From: Deltaproteobacteria bacterium
GTDB taxonomy: Bacteria > Desulfobacterota > Binatia > HRBIN30 > JACQVA1
Direction of reading: 5' to 3'
Assembly: GCA_016178705.1 (NCBI GenBank)
Contig: JACOST010000009.1
Span: forward strand, 62,001-126,000
Length of the DNA: 64,000 bases
Within the stretch, counting starts at the first letter, position 1, and every line of letters starts with the position of its first letter. The translations under genes were made by a program, and so were the position numbers. Under the pieces are notes generated by a model. That model did not search any database. It was given only the letters and a program-made list of their open reading frames with translations, and was not told the DNA's origin. Positions 51,427 through 60,702 of this stretch are shown here, in pieces.

Positions 51427-53532
51427 TTACTGCACGCCCGCCTCACCGCGGTGCTGCCACAGGTCCTCGCTGGACGGCAGCCCCGGATGAGCGCCACCCA
51501 ACACACGGGGGGTCAGAAAGACCAGCAAGTCCTCGCGGCGATCGGTCTTTGTGGTGTTGCGGAACAACCAGCCGAGTCCCGGAATGTCAGCTAAGAACGG
51601 CATGGAGCGCCCCGCATCGTTGCGCTGATCGCGGTAGATGCCACCGAGAACGACCGTTTGGCCGTCCTTGATGAGCACGTGCGAGTTCGCCTCACGGCTG
51701 ATCTCCGTCGGGATCTGGTCCACGGTACGCGTGAAGTCGGCTTGACTCGATTTGGCGAACATGTCGAGCAGGACGAAACCATCGGACGACACCTGGGGCG
51801 TCACCACCAGGGTGATGCCGGTCTCGATTTTTTCCGTCGCAGTACTTTGCCCACCGGCGGCACCTCCGGCGCCCGTGTTGATCACCGTACCGGTGCCTGG
51901 CAACTTCACCCGGATGATGGTGAGACTCTTGATGGTCGCCGGTACGTTATTGAGCGTCACCACCCGGGGCCGCGAGACGATCTTGGCCTTGCCAAGATCT
52001 TCGAGCGCGGTGATGCGCGCATCGATCGCGTAGGCTCCGTTGAGAGATCCCAACAGCAACCCGAGCGAGCCGGCCGAGCCCGGTCCAAAGTTCCCGCCGG
52101 CAGGGAAATCGGCAACGAGCGGAATTCCCAACGCGGCGCCTCCGGGCCCGCCTCCGCCCGCGACGATGGTACCGGGGAAATTGGCGCCGGTGGTGGTTCC
52201 AGTCTGCGGCCCAATCGAAGCCTTGTAGCCCCATTGCACCCCGAGTGAGCGCGCGAAGTCCGACGTCGCCTCGACGATGCTGGACTCGATGAGGATTTGC
52301 GGGGTCTGAACGTCCAGTTGGCGCACCAACTCGCGCGCGTTGTCGATACCGCGCTGCACATCGCGAACGATCAACGTGTTGGTGAATTCGTCGACCACCA
52401 CGCTACCACGGTTGGTGAGGATGCCCGTGCCGGACTCGACCGAGCGCGCGTTTCCGGAGCGGTTGGTGCCGCCGACAATATCCCCCAACTTCACCGCTTT
52501 GGCGTAGTTGATATGAATGTACTCGACGCGCAGCGGTTCCACCGCGCGCAACGCTTCCTGCGCCCTGCGCAGATCTTCGCGGTCGGTGCGCAACCGGTTC
52601 ACAGTGGAGATCCTCATCACGTTGCCTTCTTGCACGCTCTCGAGCGACAGCACGCTCAACACGATGTCGAGCGCCTGATCCCACGGCACATCAAAGAGCC
52701 GCAAGGTCACTTTGCCCTTCACATCTTCAGTGGCCACGATGTTCAGCTTGCTGACTTCTGCGAGTAGCCGGATCACGTTGTGGACATCGGCGTCCTTGAG
52801 ATCCAGCGACACGTGCGGGCCAGTGTAGCTGCGGGGCTGGGTGAGTCGTTCGAGCGGGTCACTCGATCCAGACGGTGCTTCAGCATCCGCGACCCGCATC
52901 GCGGGAGGCTTGGAAGCCGGCTTCGGAACGGTGTGCGGCTCATTGACCGAGGCGGCCGCGACTTCAGCTGCGCGCTGACTGAAGACAACCTGTTCGCGTA
53001 CGGGCTCGGCATTGCCTTGTGGCTCGCCGAGGAAGGCGATCACGGTGTCGTTGAGATCGTTGACCGTATAAGCGGGCACGGATTTACCGCGCAGCTCAAT
53101 GGTGAGTCGCAGGTTCCCTTCATGTTGGGCGAGGCGAATTTGTTCCACCAGCGCATCGGTCACTGGAAATCGCTGCGCGTCGGTGACCGTACCGGCCGCG
53201 CCGACGATGTCGATCACCACGCGTGGGGGATTTTCGAGGGCGAAGTGATTGAGGGTACCGGGTGGCCGACTGAGCTTGGCGAAAACCCCTCGCTGGCCGT
53301 TGTCCTCGATCACCTTGATTTCGCGCACGGCGATCCCGATCGGTGCGACTGCTCCTGCGGCGGGTGCGGGCGGGATGGCCTCGCTCAACACCTCACCGGG
53401 ATGAGCGGCTGTCGTTGCTTCTGAGGTTTGGATCGTTTCGATGACCGGGGAGCGCGCGCACCCGGCCGCGAGCGCGCACAGCCACCCTGCCAAGACAACG
53501 TGTATTGAGCGTCTGCCTCGCATCATGGTCAC
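51427..53532 (-). CDS. pilQ: type IV pilus secretin PilQ
   Basis: A 701-aa outer-membrane channel through which the type IV pilus passes. It begins with a lipoprotein-like leader (LAGWLCALAAGC). An AMIN domain (about 65-170; PRVVIDIVGAAGTVTDAQRF), an STN/N0 domain (about 245-320; VSLDLKDADVHNVIRLLAEV), an N1 domain and the secretin barrel (about 430-690) follow. The barrel has VTPQVSSDGFVLLDMFAKSS and VLGGIYRDQRNDAGRSMPFL, the conserved secretin end. It overlaps pilP by 4 nt (ATGA). Confidence 0.95.
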   Translation of the reverse strand: MTMMRGRRSIHVVLAGWLCALAAGCARSPVIETIQTSEATTAAHPGEVLSEAIPPAPAAGAVAPIGIAVREIKVIEDNGQRGVFAKLSRPPGTLNHFALENPPRVVIDIVGAAGTVTDAQRFPVTDALVEQIRLAQHEGNLRLTIELRGKSVPAYTVNDLNDTVIAFLGEPQGNAEPVREQVVFSQRAAEVAAASVNEPHTVPKPASKPPAMRVADAEAPSGSSDPLERLTQPRSYTGPHVSLDLKDADVHNVIRLLAEVSKLNIVATEDVKGKVTLRLFDVPWDQALDIVLSVLSLESVQEGNVMRISTVNRLRTDREDLRRAQEALRAVEPLRVEYIHINYAKAVKLGDIVGGTNRSGNARSVESGTGILTNRGSVVVDEFTNTLIVRDVQRGIDNARELVRQLDVQTPQILIESSIVEATSDFARSLGVQWGYKASIGPQTGTTTGANFPGTIVAGGGGPGGAALGIPLVADFPAGGNFGPGSAGSLGLLLGSLNGAYAIDARITALEDLGKAKIVSRPRVVTLNNVPATIKSLTIIRVKLPGTGTVINTGAGGAAGGQSTATEKIETGITLVVTPQVSSDGFVLLDMFAKSSQADFTRTVDQIPTEISREANSHVLIKDGQTVVLGGIYRDQRNDAGRSMPFLADIPGLGWLFRNTTKTDRREDLLVFLTPRVLGGAHPGLPSSEDLWQHRGEAGVQ

Positions 53533-54020
53533 TCCCGCCCCGTAGGCTTGTTTCCCTTGTCGCTCGGCAGCTCCATCACCACCTCCGCGACCTGCTCTTG
53601 GCCGTAGAAATCAATCACGCGCTCGTCGACCACCAGACGGTCCGGTTCGATGGCTTTCACCACTCCGCTGCGCCGGCCAATGGGCGTACCAACGGTCACG
53701 ATGTAGCCCATCCCGATACTGTCCTCGACCATGGCGCGCGGCGGACTGATCTCCCACAGAATGCCAACCACAGTCAGCTGGCCGATATCGTATCGCTGCA
53801 ACGGCGTCTGCGGCTCACTAGTCTTGCCGGTCTCACGCAAGTCGAGAATGAATGGCCTGAAGGGGTCCCGCAGGGCGGCAAGATCGAGCGCGCCCGGTGT
53901 CGGCACTGGGCGCGGGGCAAATTTCGCTTCCTCCATCACCTCAGGCGGCGGGGCTTGCGCGGCTACGATCCGCGTCAGACTGAGCGTTACAACGGTCGCT
54001 GCAACCCAGCGCATCATCAC
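53529..54020 (-). CDS. pilP: type IV pilus assembly lipoprotein-like protein PilP
   Basis: A 163-aa periplasmic protein. Its leader is MMMRWVAATVVTLSLTRIVAA, then a Pro-rich linker, then the typical DLAALRDPFRPF segment and the beta domain LQRYDIGQLTVVGILWEISP...AMVEDSIGMGYIVTVGTPIG. PilP links the PilMNO inner-membrane complex to PilQ. The leader lacks the lipobox Cys that many PilP proteins have (it ends AAQAP), so it may be soluble in the periplasm. ATGA overlaps join it to both pilO and pilQ. Confidence 0.92.
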   Translation of the reverse strand: MMMRWVAATVVTLSLTRIVAAQAPPPEVMEEAKFAPRPVPTPGALDLAALRDPFRPFILDLRETGKTSEPQTPLQRYDIGQLTVVGILWEISPPRAMVEDSIGMGYIVTVGTPIGRRSGVVKAIEPDRLVVDERVIDFYGQEQVAEVVMELPSDKGNKPTGRE

Positions 54021-54634
54021 TTGGCCTTTTTCTCGCGTTCTTTCGCGATGCGCTCACGTTCGGCTTCATCGAGAAAACGGAACGTCGTGGCGGTGCAGAA
54101 GGTGTCGAGAATCACTTGATCGCGTTCGATTTTCGCCGGCGTCTTCATGACGATGCTAGACATGTTGACGATGCGCGTGAGGCGGCTGACCTGGTCAAAG
54201 AAGGACGCGATCTGGCGGTAGCCTCCCTTCACCGCGATCTCCACGGGCACTTCGGCATAAAAGTCGATCGGCTGTTCTTCCTTCTGGCGGAACTGCATGA
54301 TTTCGAGACCGGCTTCCCGACCGACCGAGGATATATTGCTGAGCAGATCGGGGATTTCCTTGGTATCAGGCAACTGCTGCACGGCCTGCTTGAGCGCCGC
54401 GTTGAGGTCAGCGACCGTTTTGCGCGCAACGACCAGATTCGCCGCGAGCGCGGCCTTGCGGTTACGCTCCTTGGTCATCTCTTCGAGTTGGGTTTCCTTC
54501 GAGGCGATTTCGTCCGCGCGCGGCCAGTAGAACCACCACGCGTAGACCAAGAAGAGCAGCCCCACGGCACCAACCAAGAGTAATACCCGCTGGCGCGCGG
54601 GCAGTTCAAAAATCTGCGCGAGGAGCTGGTTCAT
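54017..54634 (-). CDS. pilO: type IV pilus assembly protein PilO
   Basis: A 205-aa bitopic inner-membrane protein. One membrane helix (VLLLVGAVGLLFLVYAWWFY, residues about 17-36) is followed by a coiled coil rich in Glu and Lys. A ferredoxin-like periplasmic domain comes next, with LPDTKEIPDLLSNISSVGRE and PVEIAVKGGYRQIASFFDQV. It forms the alignment complex with PilN. It overlaps pilN and pilP by 4 nt each. Confidence 0.93.
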   Translation of the reverse strand: MNQLLAQIFELPARQRVLLLVGAVGLLFLVYAWWFYWPRADEIASKETQLEEMTKERNRKAALAANLVVARKTVADLNAALKQAVQQLPDTKEIPDLLSNISSVGREAGLEIMQFRQKEEQPIDFYAEVPVEIAVKGGYRQIASFFDQVSRLTRIVNMSSIVMKTPAKIERDQVILDTFCTATTFRFLDEAERERIAKEREKKAK

Positions 54635-55269
54635 GGTTGCTTCCCGGGCGCAGAGGGTGCACTCCCCGGTGCTGCCGCGTTGGCGGGCGCCTCGGGCTTG
54701 CCCGCCCGACCGAAGTAGTCGATGCCGGTCTTGATGATGAACTTCTTGAACCCGGACGCCGAGGGGTCTGCCCCAGCCGACGGTTGGCTCTGGCTCGCCT
54801 CGACCAAGTCAACATTGACGAAGTATGGCGACTGGCCGAGTTGGCGCAGGAACAAGGCGACCGTCTGGTTGTCGAGCGCCATTCCGGTCAGTTGCGCGAC
54901 ACCCTTCGACTCGTTGAATTCTACGAGCCATAACTTCTCGGGCGATGAGGCGCTCAGGCCTTCTAGGACGTGGAGTGGGCCGACGCGCTTTTGGTTGAGA
55001 TCATCGATCACCTTGAGCTTGGCCAGCAGTTCGTTCTTCTTTTTGTCGAGGTCTTTCGCCTCACGCGTCTGCTCGCTGAGTTGCTGCAGTTCCTTATGGA
55101 TTCCGTCGATCTCCTCATCGAGGTGCGTAAGTCGGCGGCCCTGTAGAACGTACGGAACGACCATGATGAGCAGAGCGACACTGAAGCTGAGCAACGCCAG
55201 GGAGGTTTGCTGGCGCTCCCCCAGCGCCCGCTGAGTTTCCTTCAGCGGCAGGAGGTTGACGTGGATCAT
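54631..55269 (-). CDS. pilN: type IV pilus assembly protein PilN
   Basis: A 212-aa bitopic protein. The short cytoplasmic start MIHVNLLPLKETQ carries the conserved INLLP motif that docks into PilM. One membrane helix (LALLSFSVALLIMVVPYVL), a coiled coil (LDEEIDGIHKELQQLSEQTR) and a ferredoxin-like periplasmic domain follow. The C-terminal tail is rich in Pro and Ala. Part of the ATGA-linked pilMNOPQ operon. Confidence 0.94.
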   Translation of the reverse strand: MIHVNLLPLKETQRALGERQQTSLALLSFSVALLIMVVPYVLQGRRLTHLDEEIDGIHKELQQLSEQTREAKDLDKKKNELLAKLKVIDDLNQKRVGPLHVLEGLSASSPEKLWLVEFNESKGVAQLTGMALDNQTVALFLRQLGQSPYFVNVDLVEASQSQPSAGADPSASGFKKFIIKTGIDYFGRAGKPEAPANAAAPGSAPSAPGKQP

Positions 55270-56384
55270 TTGTCGTCCGGCCGCCGCACCGCGAGGCCCA
55301 TCGCCACGGCAAAGTCGGGTCCCTGCTGGCGCAGGCCGCTAGCTTCGAGCGTGGAACTGAGCGTCACGCGCGCCAACGGATCAGCCACAGCCACCGGCAC
55401 TTCAATGCGCTGACTGAGGCGGTCGCCAAGCTCAGGCATGCGCGCAGCGCCGCCGCTGAGATACACTTCGTTGATCGTTTCGTCAGTCGCCGCAGTCCAG
55501 AAGAAACTGAGGGCGTGATGGATCTCATCAATAAGGGTGTCCGCGGCGGGCCCCATCGCAACCGCGACCTGTTCCGCATCGACGCCGGCAACCGTTTCGC
55601 CCGCCTTGAGACGCTCGGCGACGTCGACTTCGACGCCGAGATCACGTACGAGCGCGTCGGTGATGTCGCGACCGCCCACGGGCACGTCGCCCGTGAAGGT
55701 GGACCGCCCGTTGCGAAGGATGTTGATCGACGAGTAACGCGCCCCGACGTTCACCAACGCAATCACCTGATTCGGCGGCGGCTCATAGTTGAGCTCGAAC
55801 ATATTCTCCAACGCGAAATAGTCGACATCCACGACGACGGGCATCAGGCCTGCCGCCCGCACCGTCTCGGCGTAGCTACTCACGATGTCCTTCTTGGCGG
55901 CCACCAATAGGACATCCATCCGCTTGCCCTCTTCGATGTAGTCCGTGATTTGGTAGTCGAGATTCACGTTCTCGAGGTCTTCGGGGATGAAGTTGCCGGC
56001 CTCGAAGAGAATGGTGTTCTCAAGTTCTTGGGCCGTCTGACTCGGGAGGGTGACGCGCTTGATGATGACGGCGGGACCGGGTATGGCGGTGATCGCCTTA
56101 CGACTGCGTATCCCTTTGCTTTCCAATAGCGCGCGTAAAACTTCGGCGACCGCAGCGGGGTCGCTCACCATATTGTTCTGAATGCCCGAACTCGGCATCG
56201 GGAGCGAACCCGCCGCCAGTACTCGCAGGCTACCCCCGCCAGAGCGGACTTCGACGATCTTGATCGCGCTCGATCCGATGTCGACGCTGACGTACTGCTC
56301 GTCCCCCTTGAGCGGATTGAGGTCAGATAGGGAGACGGTAAATAAGCGGCTTATCCGCTTTTTCCAGTCTGCGCTACCAGCCAT
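55266..56384 (-). CDS. pilM: type IV pilus assembly protein PilM (actin-like ATPase)
   Basis: A 372-aa FtsA-like cytoplasmic protein that binds ATP and the N-terminus of PilN. It has YVSVDIGSSAIKIVEV (phosphate 1), VDVDYFALENMFELNY, ALVNVGARYSSINILRNGRS (phosphate 2) and YLSGGAARMPELGDRLSQRI (adenosine) in the expected order. It is the first gene of the pil operon and is preceded by a good sigma-70-type promoter at 56457-56486. The upstream 290 bp to rlmE holds no other gene. Confidence 0.95.
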   Translation of the reverse strand: MAGSADWKKRISRLFTVSLSDLNPLKGDEQYVSVDIGSSAIKIVEVRSGGGSLRVLAAGSLPMPSSGIQNNMVSDPAAVAEVLRALLESKGIRSRKAITAIPGPAVIIKRVTLPSQTAQELENTILFEAGNFIPEDLENVNLDYQITDYIEEGKRMDVLLVAAKKDIVSSYAETVRAAGLMPVVVDVDYFALENMFELNYEPPPNQVIALVNVGARYSSINILRNGRSTFTGDVPVGGRDITDALVRDLGVEVDVAERLKAGETVAGVDAEQVAVAMGPAADTLIDEIHHALSFFWTAATDETINEVYLSGGAARMPELGDRLSQRIEVPVAVADPLARVTLSSTLEASGLRQQGPDFAVAMGLAVRRPDDK

Positions 56385-56456
56385 GGTCCCCCCTCAATCC
56401 TAACAGCCCGCACAGTATCCCCTGTGCGACAACGAAGTTTTGCCGTTGCCGCCGGG

Positions 56457-56486
56457 AGTATTGATCAGGCCCGTCCGCCTTGTCAA
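56457..56486 (-). promoter_or_regulatory. sigma-70-type promoter for pilMNOPQ
   Basis: On the minus strand TTGACA (56481-56486) is followed after 18 bases by AATACT (56457-56462), four of six matching TATAAT. The -10 lies about 73 bases before the pilM ATG. The -35 is a perfect consensus, rare in such GC-rich sequence. Confidence 0.55.
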
Positions 56487-56674
56487 CAATTAGTTCTCCC
56501 CCCACATCGCATGGCGACAACCATTCGTGATCGACTGACGGGGGTGAGTGCCAGATTCACGCCACTACGATTTCGACCACGAACACACGCCAGGGGTGCA
56601 AGCAGCCGCCGCGCCGACGGCAAAGTTGAACGCAGAGTGCACGAATTCCGACGCTCGCAGAGTGTAGCAGCGAC

Positions 56675-57277
56675 TCACACCGACAGTGGCTGCGCGCGGA
56701 ACCCGAGCGCTGCAACGTAGATCTCCGCCGAGCCCGAACGAGTCGCCTCAGGACGCGTCACCTTCACTGACCCGAACCGTTCGCGCAACCGACGCAATCG
56801 AGTGGCCGTTTCAGCACCTTGAAAAAGCTTCATCAGCAACCGCCCACCCGGGCACAGAAGCGACTCCGCCGCCCCCATTGCCACATCCCCCAACTCGGCA
56901 GCGCGCGCCGCATCGGTTGCGCGCACTCCACTCAGCTTCGGGGCCAGGTCGCTGAGCACAGCGTCAACGCGATCAGCGCAATGCCGCCGCACGGCGTCCA
57001 GTGTCGCAATTTCACGCACGTCGCCCACCACACACACAACCGGGGGCGACAACGAATCGATCGGCTTCAAGTCGACGCCGACAACCACGCCACGCGGCCC
57101 CACTCGCTCGGCGGCCACCTGCAGCCATCCACCCGGCCACGCGCCGAGATCGACGACATGGTCACCCGAGTGCAGGAGGTGAAAACGCTGATCAAGTTCG
57201 ATCAACTTGTACGCGGCTCGCGACCGATATCCCGCCGCCTTGGCGCGTGCGTAGAAGGCATCCTTGCGCTGATACAC
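56675..57277 (-). CDS. rlmE: 23S rRNA 2'-O-ribose methyltransferase (U2552)
   Basis: A 200-aa RrmJ/FtsJ enzyme. The catalytic Lys-Asp-Lys-Glu tetrad is complete: Lys24 in AAYKLIEL, Asp110 in VLSDLAP, Lys150 in LLMKLFQG and Glu185 in SAEIYVAALG. The SAM site is VVDLGAWPGGWLQVA. It methylates the A-loop of 23S rRNA late in large-subunit assembly. It is divergent from the helicase gene at 57401, so the 123-bp space between holds both promoters. Confidence 0.93.
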   Translation of the reverse strand: MYQRKDAFYARAKAAGYRSRAAYKLIELDQRFHLLHSGDHVVDLGAWPGGWLQVAAERVGPRGVVVGVDLKPIDSLSPPVVCVVGDVREIATLDAVRRHCADRVDAVLSDLAPKLSGVRATDAARAAELGDVAMGAAESLLCPGGRLLMKLFQGAETATRLRRLRERFGSVKVTRPEATRSGSAEIYVAALGFRAQPLSV

Positions 57278-57400
57278 GAGAGCGACGCTACCAGCAGCAC
57301 GAGTCGCGATTCAAGCTTCGGCCAACGCTGGCGCGCTTGATCCTTCGCGCGCCGAGGCCTCTTGAACCCTCTTCGACGACTGGTAGAGTGCGCCGCCACC

Positions 57401-59596
57401 ATGAACTTGGACTCACTCAATCCTCCGCAGCGGGAAGCGGTGCTGCATGTCGAAGGCCCTTTGCTAATCCTCGCCGGTGCGGGCAGTGGCAAGACTCGCG
57501 TGCTGACGCATCGCTTTGCGTATCTCGTGGCGGCAACGGGAGTTCGTCCCGACGAGATCTGCGCGGTGACTTTCACCAACAAGGCCGCCGGCGAGATGCG
57601 CGAGCGGGTCCAGCAACTCCTCGCCGGCGCGGCCGTGCCGTGGATGGCCACCTTCCATTCGCTCTGCGCCCGGCTGCTGCGCCGCCACGCCGAGCGGCTG
57701 GGTCTGCCCCGCGACTTCGCCATCTACGATGATACGGACCAACGCACGCTCATGCGCCGCGTCTTCGTCGAGCTGAATCTCAGCGAACAACTGTTCCCGC
57801 CGGCTCGCGTGCTGCACCTGATTGACCGAGCCAAGAACAACGATGTGCGCGCCGACGAGCTCCTCGATCGCGCGACCGACACCTACAACGAGCGCATCGC
57901 CAGAGCGTATCAGCGCTACCAGGAACTGCTGACCGCCAACGCCGCGCTCGACTTCAACGATCTGCTGTTGCGCACGCTCGACTTGTTGCGCGCCCACGGC
58001 GACCTCCGCGAGTCTTACCAGCGCCGCTTTCGCTACCTCATGGTCGACGAATTCCAGGACACCAACCAAACGCAGTACGCGTTACTCCGCCTGCTCGGCG
58101 CCGCGCACGGCAACGTGTGTGTGGTTGGCGACGACGACCAATCGATCTACGGCTGGCGCGGTGCCGATCTGCGCAACATCCTCGATTTCGAGCGCGACTT
58201 TCCAACCGCTCAGATCATCCGCCTGGAACAGAACTACCGCTCGACGCAGACGATCCTCGATGCCGCCGGCGCGGTGATCGCCCACAATCGCGGCCGCAAG
58301 GGGAAGACGTTGTGGACCGAGAACGGTACAGGCGCTGCAGTTACGCTCTTCACCGCGTACGATGAACGCAGCGAAGCCCGCTTCGTCTGCGAACAGATCG
58401 AACAGCTGCACACAGACGGCGGCCGGCTCGGCGACGTCGCGGTGTTCTACCGCACCAACGCACAGTCGCGCGCGATCGAAGATGAGTTGGCGCATGCGCA
58501 ACTGCCCTACAGCATCGTCGGCGGCATGAAGTTTTACGAACGTAAGGAGGTCAAAGATCTGCTCGCCTATCTTCGCGTGATCGCCAACCCACTCGATTCG
58601 ATCAGTCTGTTGCGTATCATCAACACGCCCTCGCGCGGCATCGGCAGCACTACCATCGACACGCTCGAGGTGACCGCCCGGACCGTGGGCCGACCGTTGT
58701 GGGATGTCGTGCGCGATACCAGCGCGGCGAAGCTCGGCACCGGAGCGGCAGCGCGCGTGGCCGCCTTCGGCGCCCTCATCGAACCGCTGCAAAGCGCCGA
58801 CCGCGCCGCGGTGACCCCGCTCTTGCGCCGCGTCATCGACGAGAGCGGCTACCTCGATCGCCTCGACCTAGAAGGTACGCCCGAGGCCGAATCACGCGCC
58901 GACAACGTCCGCGAGCTACTCACCGTGACCGAAGACTTCGACGCGCGCGCACCCGAGCCAGGTCTCACCGCATTCCTCGAACAAATGGCTCTCGTCACCG
59001 ACCTCGATGGCCTCGATACGGCCACCGATCGGGTCACCCTTATGACCCTCCACAACTCCAAGGGGCTAGAATACCCGATAGTCTTGATCATCGGTGCCGA
59101 GGAGGGATTGTTTCCGCATGAGCGCTCGCTCGAAACTCCCGAGGCCATCGAAGAGGAACGCCGCCTCTGTTACGTCGGCATGACCCGCGCACGTCAGCGG
59201 CTCTACGTTACTCACGCGCGACAGCGACACGTCTTCGGCCGTACCCAGGAAAACCTGCCCTCCCGCTTCCTCGCGGAGATTCCCGAGCGCCTGCTCGACC
59301 GGCGCAGCGACACATTCACTCCGACGCGCGACGATCATGACGAGCCGAGAATCGACTACTCGTATTCCCAACTCGACCGGCCCGTCCACACCCCGCAGCG
59401 ACCGCAGCTGCCTCGTCCGCCGCGTGACACCAACGGTCTCCGGTTGGGCGCGCGCGTGCGTCACAAGGACTTCGGTGATGGAACGATCCGTTGGCTCGAA
59501 GGTAGCGGCGACCAGTGCAAGGTGACGGTGCTATTCGATCGCGGCGGCAGCCGGAAGCTGATCCAGCGCTTCGCGCAACTTGAAAAGCTGTCGTGA
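57401..59596 (+). CDS. UvrD/PcrA-type superfamily 1 DNA helicase
   Basis: A 731-aa 3'-5' helicase of normal PcrA/UvrD length. The Q-motif is LNPPQREAV, motif I LAGAGSGKTRVL (Lys31), motif Ia VTFTNKAAGEMRERV, motif II MVDEFQDTNQTQ, motif III GDDDQSIYGWRGAD, motif IV LEQNYRSTQTIL, motif V VTLMTLHNSKGLEYP and motif VI LCYVGMTRARQRLYV. The C-terminal SH3-like tail HKDFGDGTIRWLEGSGDQCK fits PcrA. It acts in mismatch or nucleotide excision repair and in removing proteins from DNA. Start at ATG 57401, not 57362, matches the family. Confidence 0.94.
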   Translation: MNLDSLNPPQREAVLHVEGPLLILAGAGSGKTRVLTHRFAYLVAATGVRPDEICAVTFTNKAAGEMRERVQQLLAGAAVPWMATFHSLCARLLRRHAERLGLPRDFAIYDDTDQRTLMRRVFVELNLSEQLFPPARVLHLIDRAKNNDVRADELLDRATDTYNERIARAYQRYQELLTANAALDFNDLLLRTLDLLRAHGDLRESYQRRFRYLMVDEFQDTNQTQYALLRLLGAAHGNVCVVGDDDQSIYGWRGADLRNILDFERDFPTAQIIRLEQNYRSTQTILDAAGAVIAHNRGRKGKTLWTENGTGAAVTLFTAYDERSEARFVCEQIEQLHTDGGRLGDVAVFYRTNAQSRAIEDELAHAQLPYSIVGGMKFYERKEVKDLLAYLRVIANPLDSISLLRIINTPSRGIGSTTIDTLEVTARTVGRPLWDVVRDTSAAKLGTGAAARVAAFGALIEPLQSADRAAVTPLLRRVIDESGYLDRLDLEGTPEAESRADNVRELLTVTEDFDARAPEPGLTAFLEQMALVTDLDGLDTATDRVTLMTLHNSKGLEYPIVLIIGAEEGLFPHERSLETPEAIEEERRLCYVGMTRARQRLYVTHARQRHVFGRTQENLPSRFLAEIPERLLDRRSDTFTPTRDDHDEPRIDYSYSQLDRPVHTPQRPQLPRPPRDTNGLRLGARVRHKDFGDGTIRWLEGSGDQCKVTVLFDRGGSRKLIQRFAQLEKLS

Positions 59597-59606
59597 CGAG
59601 GACGCG

Positions 59607-59882
59607 TCAGCGCGTGCCGATCGTACTGTCGTCGGTGTGGTCACGATGCCCGAACATTGGCGCCAAACTCGGCTGCGACACCAAGCGATGGAACGGGCGA
59701 AAAACCAGCCACTCGAGGGCGAACCCCGCGGGGTTCAACAGGTACGCCACTACTCGCAGCGGATGCGATTGCGAGTCGTCGTAGTCGTCGGTTGCCGGCG
59801 CCGGGCGGAGCTCCGCACGAGCGGCAGTCGCGCTACCAGTCAGGACCAACGCGGTGAGCAGAATCACAACTAGTCGCTTCAT
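59607..59882 (-). CDS. small secreted conserved protein
   Basis: A 91-aa protein with signal peptide MKRLVVILLTALVLTGSATA then ARAE. The mature part has HPLRVVAYLLNPAGFALEWL and VFRPFHRLVSQPSLAPMFG. I associate this NPAGFALEWL.FRPFH.LVSQ pattern with small periplasmic proteins of unknown function. GGGAGA precedes the ATG at 59882. It is the last gene of the minus-strand run, 25 nt after pgeF, and converges on the helicase gene. Confidence 0.75.
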   Translation of the reverse strand: MKRLVVILLTALVLTGSATAARAELRPAPATDDYDDSQSHPLRVVAYLLNPAGFALEWLVFRPFHRLVSQPSLAPMFGHRDHTDDSTIGTR

Positions 59883-59907
59883 CGCAATCTCCCTTCGCGT
59901 TCGTACT

Positions 59908-60702
59908 CTAACAAGCCTTCCGCGCGCTGACAACTCCGATTTCCCATCCGATGTAACTCAATTGCCGGCCGGCGCTCCCGCCAGCGCCCCGGTGAGAGAA
60001 GTAGTTCTGCATCGCACAGCGAGTGCACGGCCCCACCAAATGAATCGCCGCCGCGGGAATGCCGGCTTGCAACAACAGCTGGCGATTCGCGCTGCGCAGG
60101 TCGAGCATGCCCTTTGCCCCATGGCTAGACCACGCCTCGGCCGGCAGGGTCTCACATCGCGCGACGAGCTGTTCGCCGATCTCGCGGTCCACTTCATAGC
60201 AACACCCACCGATCGCCGGGCCCAGGGCAGCCGCCAATTCAGCCGGTGCGATTTCCCACTGCCGACGGAGTAGTTCCACCGCGCGAGTGACGATCCCCGC
60301 CAGCGTACCACGCCAACCCGCGTGTACGGCAGCCGCGATGCGTCGCGCTGGCGCCACCAAGAGAATTGGGACACAGTCGGCAGTCAACACGCTCAGCAAC
60401 GCCCCGGGCGTGGCCGTGACCATGGCGTCGGCCCGACCGACAACGTCCGTTGGCGCTTGCACAACCACGACCCGGTCGCCGTGCTCTTGTTCCATTGACA
60501 CCAACCGGCTTCCGCGCGCGAGCAGCGCCTCGACGCGGCGGCGGTTCTCGACCACCGCAGCAGGGTCATCACCCGTGCGCTGGGACAGGTTCAGGCTGGC
60601 AAAGTCGCCGCGGCTCACACCTCCGTGGCGGCCGAGAAACCCGTGCGTCAGTCCGGGAATACCTCGCCAGCTATCAACCCGCAGGACCGGCAGATCACTC
60701 AT
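59908..60702 (-). CDS. pgeF: peptidoglycan editing factor PgeF (multicopper-oxidase-fold, YfiH family)
   Basis: A 264-aa YfiH/laccase-domain protein. The metal-site motifs are SVLTADCVPILLV, AAVHAGWRGTLAG and GPAIGGCCYEVDREI. Family members correct misincorporated amino acids such as L-Ser in peptidoglycan precursors, or act as purine nucleoside phosphorylases. The start at ATG 60702 gives the usual length; the open frame beyond it is a shadow of the Nudix gene, which overlaps by 8 nt. Confidence 0.92.
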   Translation of the reverse strand: MSDLPVLRVDSWRGIPGLTHGFLGRHGGVSRGDFASLNLSQRTGDDPAAVVENRRRVEALLARGSRLVSMEQEHGDRVVVVQAPTDVVGRADAMVTATPGALLSVLTADCVPILLVAPARRIAAAVHAGWRGTLAGIVTRAVELLRRQWEIAPAELAAALGPAIGGCCYEVDREIGEQLVARCETLPAEAWSSHGAKGMLDLRSANRQLLLQAGIPAAAIHLVGPCTRCAMQNYFSHRGAGGSAGRQLSYIGWEIGVVSARKAC

